From: Flaccisagitta enflata
Lineage: Eukaryota > Chaetognatha > Sagittoidea > Aphragmophora
Assembly (NCBI GenBank): GCA_965153355.1
Contig: OZ231128.1
Coordinates: 40,052,001 to 40,116,000, forward strand
Length of the DNA: 64,000 nucleotides
Reading direction: 5' to 3'
Of this stretch, positions 56,220 through 64,000 are shown in pieces (position 1 is the stretch's first letter; every line of letters starts with the position of its first letter). The notes under the pieces were generated by a model that saw only the letters and a program-made list of their open reading frames with translations, had not been told where the DNA came from and did no database searches. Position numbers and translations under genes: made by a program.

Positions 56220-56987
56220 AGGTCGCCCAAGGGCAATATGTGGTCAGCAATACCCGTTGCCCTGCTTTGAGAGATTGTGAATTGGAGTGAGGGGAAGCAG
56301 GGCAGCGGCCCCGAAGGGGACGAAGTCCTGTAGAACACAGGGGGACTTTCGTTTGTCCTGCCTGAAGAAGTGGATGAGATGCTACAGAGGCCTTCAAGAG
56401 CCTAAACTGAGGTCTAAGAAGGCTTATGTAAGGCCTGAGAATGCCAATCTGAAGCATGAGAGGGCTGACTTGAGGCTTGAGAGAGATGGATTAAGGCTCG
56501 AAAGGTCAGAGGACTGATTTGAAGCCTGAAAGCAATAAGTTGAGGCTTAGATAGCTGATTTGCAGCCTGAGAGGCCTAATTTGAGGCCTGAGAGGTCTAA
56601 TCTGAGGCCTGAGAGGCCTGGTTTGAGGCCTGAGAATTCGGATTTGTGGCTCTAGAAGCCTAATTTGAGTCCTGAGAGGCCAGGTTTGAGGCCTGAGAGG
56701 TTGGGTTTGAGGCCTGAGAGGCCGGATTTGAGGCCTGAGAGGCCGGATTTGAGGTCTGAGAGGCTGAATTTGAGGTCTGAGAGACTGGATTTGAGGCCTA
56801 AGAGGCTGGATTTGAGGCCTGAGAGGCCATATTTGAGACCTGAGAGGCCAGATTTGAGGCCTGAGAGGCCAGATTTGAGGCCTGAGAGGTCTTGAGGGGC
56901 GGGACGGACGGACGAACGAACGAACGAACAAACAAAAGCCCCCCTGTGTTCTACAGGACTTCGTCCCCTTCGGGGCCGCTGCCCAAA
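56220..56987 (+). mobile_element. Family-B element, cctgt subfamily (768 bp)
   Basis: Head caggtcgcccaagggcaata, tggtcagcaatacccgttgc; gccctgctt ... aagcagggc stem; ggccccgaagggg; cctgtagaacacagg; array of about 25 units of 18-21 bp (gaggcctgagaggccggatt type); ggacggacgaacgaac; cctgtgttctacagg; ccccttcggggcc; gctgccc, A run. Begins 7 bp after the preceding B copy. Confidence 0.92.
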
Positions 56988-57044
56988 AATGGTACATCTC
57001 AGGGCACAGAATTCGGGGCAATGATACGCACTCGCAAGGAACAA

Positions 57045-57477
57045 AGTGCTGTAAAACATAAGGGGGGGGCTTTTCATTTGTCCTGCTTTAAAAGGCCAGA
57101 GATCTGGTTGTTTGCCTGTCAACCCTGGTTTAGGCCCGAGAAAGATGATTTGGAGATAGAGAGCCTTAATTTAAAGGCTGAAAGGCCAATTAGAGTAAGG
57201 CTCAAAATGGCCAATTCCAGGCTGAGAGGACCAGTTTGAGGCCTGAGAGGGCCATATTGAGGCCTGAGAGGGCTGATTGGAGGCTTGAGAGGTTCTAGGC
57301 CCAAGGCCCAAGGCCCAAGGCCCAAGGCCCAAGGTGGGTTGCGAGAGGCGTACAAATAGACAAATGAATAAACAAAAAAACAAACAAACAAACAAACAAA
57401 CAAGCTAACAAATGAAACTCCCCTTAGCCCCTGTGTTCTACAAGACTTCGCCACCTTCAGGGTCGCTGTCCTAAAAA
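57045..57477 (+). mobile_element. Family-B element, worn
   Basis: gtgctgtaaaacataagggg near the left, gaggcctgagagggc units, a 10-bp caaggcccaa run at 57296-57335, AAAC run, then cctgtgttctacaagact, cttcagggtcgctgtcc and A run. Confidence 0.7.
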
Positions 57478-58772
57478 CCATACGCACAGAGAGAATCCTC
57501 TTTTCTCTGATCCGTCTTCAAGTATGGATCCCGTCCTCTCGCATCAAGCGAAATGGGTTGAACTATTAGAGGCTATGACTGTGTTTAACGAGTGAGCCAC
57601 CACTGTCGCAGCAGCTGTTTATTCCGCCACCTCCTCCACTGCTTCCTTTACCGCCGCCTCCTTTTATTCCCAAGAAAGGTCCAACGCGGAAGAGAAAAAG
57701 AAAAAGAGGGACCAGATACAAAACCAGGAAAAGAAAAAGAAATAATTCTAATAAAGAAAAGAAGCTTCTAGTTCTGCAAAAGGCTTGGATGTATGCGACA
57801 ATTCTGTGTTGATGACCAGGAGGCCGATAACCGCTTGCTCCACTTATAACCGTTGAAATTTTTTCAACAATACATTATCTTTTTGCATAAAACTATTGAT
57901 TAATTGATTTCTTTTATGTTATGTCAAGAATACTAAGGAAACAACTTAACGCAGATTATGAAAAATCTTGAAATTTAAAAATTGTTTTGATTGAACAAAA
58001 AATCTTAACCTTTTAGAGGCAAAATTAATTGTCAAATTTTCATTCGCAAACGTTTGCAGAAACAAAATATTTTTACTTCCTCATTATTTCTCCTCCATTT
58101 TCTCTTTTTCATTTTCTTCTTCTTTTTGTTCTTTTTCTTCTTTTCCTCGAATCTTCAATCCTTGAGACTTTTTTAACCCAGTTCGTCTTAGAATTTTGAG
58201 GAAAAAAATGTATTGAAAAAGTTGTTTGAATCTGATATCAAAGCAGTGTCAAAATAGTGTCCCCGGCGTGAGGACCATTATCATGTGCGCGAGAAAGTGT
58301 TTTCACACATTTACAGAAACGTAACAAATTTCATCAAAATACGAAGACAATCCTTTAAAAAAATGAGCTAACATACGTATGCCGCGAAGTTGGTCTAGTA
58401 TTCATACTCTCAAAATGGCGATGCTTGAAACATAAATGCATTACCATTTCAAATGAGGCGCACTGGGCAGCGAGAACGAGCATAAAGCTGCTTGAGAGAA
58501 ACTCCCCCAGAATTTGCCTCCTTTTTGTTTGGACGTAGATTCCAAGAAGGCGTCCACAATTGCGTCGTTAGCCGTAAGTCACAAACGGAGTTTATGGTAT
58601 ATCTAGAGCATACAAAATGAGTACATACATAAAAAACGCTTTGGACAAACGCGACCTGCCGTTGGGGTAAAGTAGGAAGAGTAGTAAAGTAGCAAGAGAG
58701 ACAAGCACCGAGATATGGACAGACAGAGATGTGTAAAGATACAAACTGGCAAAGGATAGAAAACAATAGCAG
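57478..58772. other. Unassigned sequence, 1.3 kb
   Basis: AT-rich in the middle, no recognised feature. Confidence 0.35.
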
Positions 58773-59335
58773 CCCAAAGGCGGTAAGTGGTCAGCGGTAC
58801 CCGTGCCCTGCTTGAGTAGTATGTGATTTAAGTTGAGAGGGAGCAGGGCAGCGGCCCCGAAGGGGACGAAGTCCTGTAGAACACAGGGGGAATCTGTCCG
58901 TCCTTCCGTCCGTCCGTCCGTCCCCCCCTGCCCCATCCTCAGGGCTTCATCTCCAAATCCAAGCAATATGGCCCAAATCTAAGCAAAATGACCCAAATCT
59001 AAGCATATTGGCCCAAAACCAAGCAAAATGGCCCAAATCTGGTCAGAATCTAGGTATTGGAGGCCAAAATGATGGACCTCAGGCCAGAATTAGGGTTTTC
59101 TGGCAAGATTTGGGCCATTTTGCTTGGATTTGGGCCAATATGCTTGGATTTAGGTCATTTTGCTTAAATTTGGGCCATATTGCTTGGATTTGGGCTATTT
59201 GGCAGAATTAGGGTCAGAATAGGCCCCGAAGGAGACGAAGCCCTGAGGATGGGGGGGGGACGGACGTATGTACGTAAGGACGGACAGATTCCCCCTGTGT
59301 TCTACAGGACTTTGTCCCCTTCGGGACCGCTGCCC
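58773..59335 (+). mobile_element. Family-B element with palindromic array (563 bp)
   Basis: Head cagcccaaaggcggtaagtg, gtcagcggtacccgtgccct; gccctgctt ... gagcagggc stem; ggccccgaagggg; cctgtagaacacagg; ccgtccgtccgtcc; array gcccaaatctaagcaaaatg to about 59050, then the same unit inverted to about 59210; ggacggac; cctgtgttctacagg; ccccttcgggacc; gctgccc, A run. Confidence 0.9.
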
Positions 59336-59396
59336 AAAAATGAGTACAGACAGACATGGGACAAACATCCAGGCAAAGAGGGCAAGTTTTGTCTTA

Positions 59397-59473
59397 AAAA
59401 TGAATGAATGAAAAATGAAAGAATGAATGAATGAAAAATGAAAGAATGAATGAATGAATAAATGAATGAATGT
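59397..59473. repeat. (GAAT)n microsatellite
   Basis: GAAT with GAAAAAT interruptions. Confidence 0.95.
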
Positions 59474-59574
59474 AGGGGGTATGAGAAGTGAAAGGGATGA
59501 AGAAATTGACTGCTTAATGCGTTTTTGTTGTTTACGTTATGGACACACCAAACAACCAATGGACAGACATGATC

Positions 59575-59820
59575 ATATAGGGATCAAGTGTGTTTGAAGA
59601 GGGAGAAAATACAGTCAGAGACAGAAGCATAAAGGGATCAAGTGTGTTTGAAGAGAAAAGAATGACAGTCAGAGACAGATTCATAAAGGGATCAAGTGTG
59701 TTTGAAGAGAAAAGAATGACAGTCAGAGACAGAAGCATAAAGGGATCAAGTGTGATGATAGAGGGAAGAAAACAGTCAGAGACAGAAGCATAAAGGGATC
59801 AAGTGTGTTTGAGGAGGAAA
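59575..59820. repeat. 54-bp minisatellite, ~4.5 units
   Basis: Units contain ataaagggatcaagtgtgtt, tgaagagaaaagaatgacag and tcagagacagaag. As 54 is divisible by three, a frame 59590-59793 gives 18-residue repeats (VFEEKRMTVRDRSIKGSS); coding is not shown. Confidence 0.93.
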
Positions 59821-59930
59821 GAGAGGCAAAATCCCCAACGCGGTTCTTCATGGCGGCCATTAATGGTTTGTTGCCGGGGATTTTTGTCTCTCAGATGCCA
59901 ATGACGAGTCTCACTGGAACACAAACCACA

Positions 59931-59954
59931 GTGTGTGTGTGTGTGTGTGTGTTT

Positions 59955-60027
<73 letters not shown>
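59931..60027. repeat. (GT)n microsatellite
   Basis: About 48 GT units with two TTTG interruptions. Confidence 0.98.
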
Positions 60028-60028
<1 letters not shown>

Positions 60029-60647
60029 TATATCTGCAAGTTATGTATGTCTCTTAATTGTTTTGTTTTTGTTATGCGGTCTTGTTTGTTTCTCATGGTT
60101 TGTTTGTTTGTTTCTTTGTTATGAATTGTAAAGGAGAAGTAGAGCTAGAATATCTTTCCAGCGTGACAACAGCCCGTTGTCAATTGCTTCCAATGAATAT
60201 CCTGATAAGTGTCAAGAAGGAGAACCAATTGGAGATTTCCTTCTCAGTCGAATGAACCCACCTATTCCTTCCAGCAATTACAGAGCCAAGAGCACTTACG
60301 TATACATCTGTAATAACCATTGATCATTTCAGAAAAACTCATATTCTCAATCAAAACAAACTCGTGACAAAGCATTAGCACATACCAGGTTGACCTGAAA
60401 CAATCACTTCTATCTCTTGTAGAAGATATCCTAATGGTAATTAAGCACAAAAGGCAAAAAGAAAACTAGTGCTTTTTGTGACCTCAACAATCAAAAAATT
60501 CTTTTTCTGCGAGAAATTATGATGATGCAGTTTTAAGACTGTAAATCATTGTTTCAGGGATCGGAAGACTTCTGCAATGTTGATGCAGCGTGTGCACACA
60601 ACTCTTTCGTGACGCAGTGTCAGTGCGCGTATTTGTAGTTCTTTTTC
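60028..60647. other. Unassigned sequence
   Basis: No recognised feature. Confidence 0.35.
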
Positions 60648-60785
60648 AGTCGCGTATAAGCGAATCTACACCTTGCCGTGTCGGTCCGTAGGTCGGTTAC
60701 AAACATTGAGTGAATTTTGAGTGGTTTTTGCATTACATTCCCTGCCCAACCTTCCGCGACTGTCTTGCCGTGTATCGGCCTTATT
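60648..60785 (+). mobile_element. Family-A element (138 bp)
   Basis: Head agtcgcgtataagcgaat; ctacaccttgccgtgtcggt; ttccctgcccaaccttccgc with partner ttccgcgact; gtcttgccgtgtatcggcct. Confidence 0.8.
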
Positions 60786-61115
60786 TCTTTGCCAACCCGC
60801 ACTTTTATTTTAAAGCAGAAGATGCAGAAGAATTGAAGAAGGGGCGACAATAAAGCAATTAGCAAAGTTATGTACTGAGCAATTGGCTGATGCAATGGAC
60901 CCAGATCCCAAGTTTGAATTGTGTGCATGGAACAATGAGAGAAGCGGGCGATCCTTGAGTTTTTGCAACACATCAGTTTTCAAACTACCAATCCGCACAC
61001 ACCATATACATCATTTACGGAAAAAGATACATTGTAACAGGGATACTTGTTAATAGCTTTATCCTAGTATTTCTGCCTGAAATTCTGGATAAAAAAGAGG
61101 ATAGATACTATTTTT
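60786..61115. other. Unassigned sequence
   Basis: No recognised feature. Confidence 0.3.
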
Positions 61116-61330
61116 TGCTGCGGACACGCAACTCTATAAGAGGCTTGGTCCATCCGTTGTTCCATCAGTCCGTAATAATCGAGTTTAAAAGAAGGATAAC
61201 AAGCGTTTTCGATACTTTTTGTGTATGTTTGTTTGTGGGGGTGGGGGGAGGTTGTGGTGTGAATGGGTGTTGGATTCCCCTGCCCACTCGTCTGCAACGA
61301 TATTGTGACCCCGCATCACTTGTTTTTCTC
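61116..61330 (+). mobile_element. Family-A element, gtggatggggg subfamily
   Basis: Head tgctgcggacacgcaact; ctataagaggcttggtccat; aatcgagtttaaaag; gtgtgaatgggtgttggatt, cccctgcccactcgtctgca with partner tctgcaac; gatattgtgaccccgcatca. Confidence 0.85.
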
Positions 61331-61807
61331 CACCTTGTCTTAAGGTCGTGTCTCTCTATACTTAACCAAGGTCTCACGATCCCATATAAAAATGCCATTA
61401 ATTTCTTTGTTATAGAAAAAAAATATTTGCTCTTACTCGTGGTAAGCGTCACCAACACTTTTCTCATTTATCAACGCCGAAGGGAAATTGCCCTCGATCA
61501 CAGACTCTCTTTTCTCACTTACTCTACTCATTTAATAACACCTGTAAATGTCAAAGTCACGCGACTATGGATACGCGCTTGTGGAATCATGTACCTGGCT
61601 GTGTCAACAAGAGCGCTAAGTCAGCTCATGACGCGACGCGTCCACAGCTGTATGACACCATGATGGGCATGATCTATAAGAGTTGCGTCTGCGTCTGTTT
61701 TGTATCGCTTCCTCCTCCACGTCCACGTTCACGCACCGCAAAGGCACAACATTCACTATTCTCATGCTACATCGTTCGTTATCGATCCATCCATTAACCT
61801 GACAGTG
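61331..61807. other. Unassigned sequence
   Basis: No recognised feature. Confidence 0.3.
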
Positions 61808-61925
61808 TCGGCGTCACCCATCTAAATCGGTGAACCGCGTCCGGCGTCACCAGTCTAATCCGGTGAATCGCGTCCGGTGTCACCCGTCCGATTGGACGAA
61901 TCGTGTGTAGGGGGCGTCACCCGAT
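61808..61925. repeat. ~34-bp tandem repeat, 3-4 units
   Basis: Units with ggcgtcaccagtctaatccg and gtgaatcgcgtcc, degrading to the right. Confidence 0.8.
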
Positions 61926-62459
61926 TCGATATTCTCACTCGCCGGCCATTAATAGACGCGGAATCGTCGTTAATCAGCGAGTGACGTTGGAAAAGAGACG
62001 ATTACTACTACGAGCAGCGCCAATGGAACGCCAACAGCCGCCGCCTGCAAACACCGACGACGACCGCGCGCAAACACCGCCAACAATTGCTCACCTCTAA
62101 GCTCACATTCCCCCAGCAAAGGGAACGCCTTCTCACAGCCGGAGTTGTTTATCGATTTTTCCTGTCCATCTCTCTCTCTCTCTCTCTCCTCTCACGCGCG
62201 TGCGTAGGTGCGTGGCTGTGTGTGTTTGTGATCGTCTGTGTGCGCGCACGTGCGTTATTCACGTGGCTTCCGCATATACCCGCATATACCCGGATAAAGG
62301 TAGGCTTAAGAAAGTGATGATGGTGCTTTCCAGCCTTTACCATGTGAATCTCATGTTCGGGATGACATTTGCCTGTGGCAGTCTGGCAGATTGTCTCTAA
62401 ATTGTTGGAGAAAATCCTAACAAGCCTGATTGGAATATAGACGCGGTAAACATGATTTT
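61926..62459. other. Unassigned, partly CpG-rich
   Basis: 61930-62100 is more GC-rich with an open frame (61903-62100) lacking a recognisable domain; a short TC tract at 62168-62189 and a GTGTGCGCGC-type run near 62230. Confidence 0.25.
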
Positions 62460-62638
62460 TAGTCGCGCGCTATGTCCATTGGTTGGTTGGTCGGTCCGAT
62501 GGTCACACTTTGCTTTTTCGGCATTTACGGCATTTACTGCTCCTCCTTAAACGCTTGGTTAACCTCTTTTATCATTGTCCCTGCCCACCTGCACATGACT
62601 TAGGTCAGCCGTGTATACGCGTGGATACAGTCTTGTTT
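62460..62638 (+). mobile_element. Family-A element, head shortened
   Basis: tagtcgcgcgctatgtccat, GTTGG repeats, catttacggcatttactgct, cctgcccacctgcacatgac, taggtcagccgtgtatacgc, gtcttgttt. The second strand of the hairpin is missing. Confidence 0.75.
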
Positions 62639-63271
62639 TACTTCAAAACAAAAGTACTTATATGCGCATGTAAAAGACATGAACAATTATAAGATTAAAT
62701 TGCTTCCGAGATCTCATAATCTACTGAGAGGACTGCATCGTTGGCGGTAAAGTGCATCGTTTGTATTCTCAGCCTAACATTGGCTATTCCCACGCTCTTT
62801 GTGTCTCATGTCAACACGCTATTGGCAAATGGCAAATGGAAAATCGAAAACTTGCTTTTACCATTTCCGACTTCTATTCCCTTTCTTGTAAAAAACGTTG
62901 ATGCCAAAATTTGAGTAATACTTTTTCCCCTTCCGGAAAATCTCTCTCCCTCTCTCCCTCTCTCCCTCTCTCTCTCTCTTATTTGCAAGAAGACTTGTGC
63001 TGTAAAGACTGCCTACTAAAGTGCATGTCATCACGGTTACTCATATGCGGTCCCTCATGCACGTTAGAGGCCGATGTTGCTTTGCCTTACTCTCTCAGAA
63101 CACAACCAACTCTTAAAACCCCACCAACCAATACGTACATCCGTATTGATCCACCGCATACCATCTCCGTCATCCAACATATAATTATCGTACCCCCTCC
63201 GCCATACCAATACGCTCAACTACCCCCCAGACTGCCACCATCATCGCCATCCACGCATCCACTTTGGGCGT
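62639..63271. other. Unassigned sequence
   Basis: Short TC-rich run at 62938-62979. No gene recognised. Confidence 0.35.
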
Positions 63272-63512
63272 GTTTCTAGTGAAGATGAAAAACGCGTTTG
63301 TTCCTGTGAAACCCGTTTACAGCATGAACACATATAAAAATTTCACATGTCCCACGAAAGAGTAAGCGAAGTGAGTGAGCGAGCCTGTCTATGGAGCGAG
63401 CAAGCAAAGCAAGCAAAGATCTGCGAAGTGAGTGAGCGGTGCGAGCGAACGAACATAGCAAACGACCGAGTGGCCTGTTAAAAACGCGATTGTCTCCAAT
63501 TAGAAACGCGCC
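63272..63512 (-). mobile_element. Family-D element, copy 2
   Basis: Inverse of 37383-37625: gtgtttctagtgaagatgaa, cgcgtttacagcatgaac-like text, agcgaagtgagtgagcga, gaccgagtggcctgttaaaa, ccaattagaaacgcgccc. Confidence 0.75.
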
Positions 63513-63738
63513 CTTATCCTCGTGGCAGATTCCTGCCTTTAGCAACTTTCCAATATATTCTGTCTCTATTCTCATTTTTCTTCTCTTTTAGTCCAGAGGG
63601 ATTTCAAATTCTGACATCATATTTTTTTTCATGAAAAAAACTTAAAAAGTCTCAAACGATGCTGTATTTTTTTCTTCTTCCAACCTAATCGCAATATATC
63701 TTTTTCTTTCTTCTCTCCATCTGCCCGTCTATCTGTAT

Positions 63739-63740
<2 letters not shown>

Positions 63741-63800
<60 letters not shown>
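63741..63800. repeat. (TC)n microsatellite
   Basis: About 30 TC units. Confidence 0.97.
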
Positions 63801-63803
<3 letters not shown>

Positions 63804-64000
63804 CCCGAATGTGTTGCAAATTTTCTATCTATCATGGTTTGAATAAAAGTCCATTTGATGGAAACCCAAGACCAAAAATTACACAAAGCGAACTTAAAAG
63901 AATTGAGAACACATGCCAATGATAGTTACCCGAGGATAAGCGAAAATGGATACACTCTAGTCCTAATCAAGTATGGGTAGGTAGGGGAAAGGAAACTACT
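63801..64000. other. Unassigned sequence
   Basis: No recognised feature up to the window edge. Confidence 0.3.

Overview
This is a eukaryotic, repeat-dominated stretch with no recognisable host gene. Evidence: three fragments of LINE (non-LTR) reverse transcriptase, DNA-transposon-type elements with terminal inverted repeats and target-site duplications, tens of long microsatellites (GA, CA, GAAA, CTTT, GAAT, CAA, GAA, CTTG-type), and no operon or Shine-Dalgarno organisation. The style of the reverse transcriptases (GVPQGS, FADD, a C-terminal CCHC) suggests an animal or a close unicellular relative, but I cannot place the species.

Layout. 1-3000: a LINE fragment beginning at a GTTT/CTTT microsatellite, split by a 1.1 kb hAT-like element (8-bp duplication) that itself holds a 311-bp palindromic element. 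3900-10000: huge GAAA, GA, CA, TC, ATTC and CTTT tracts plus a 578-bp TA-flanked palindromic MITE. 10700-13560: minisatellites and family-B elements. 13600-17120: a 3.3 kb inverted-repeat element (X) with a decayed gene, sitting inside a pogo-like MITE (Y). 17400-18870: a 1,230-bp element with a 9-bp duplication inside a family-A element. 20000-27000: A and B elements, including a B inserted in an A with a 4-bp duplication. 28100-37650: a small pogo-like MITE, a second LINE fragment split by a small MITE, A inside A, a 587-bp palindrome, and family D. 40500-45300: CTTT tract, an old B element, a minisatellite, a third LINE fragment. 45500-64000: many GA/TC tracts, more A copies, a run of B copies at 54-59 kb, and the second D copy.

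The most interesting content is two families of short non-coding elements. Family A (about 35 complete or broken copies, 110-260 bp) begins with a strong hairpin whose 5' strand is also complementary to a segment near the 3' end; between subfamilies the stem sequence changes and all its partners change with it. Family B (about 15 copies, 400-930 bp) has ordered hairpins at one end, the reverse complement of the last two at the other end, and between them a tandem array with a unit of about 20-21 bp (once about 51 bp) that differs from copy to copy. Hairpin stems of B also covary between subfamilies. A and B share a TAGTC start, a preference for T/A runs, and GTCC/GTCGG-type tetranucleotide tracts, so they may use the same mobilising machinery. 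I do not recognise either family.

Most long open frames in the window are simple translations of microsatellites and are not listed as genes. Boundaries of A and B copies were set by eye, by comparing copies in the window; a few bases of error are likely where copies are degraded.
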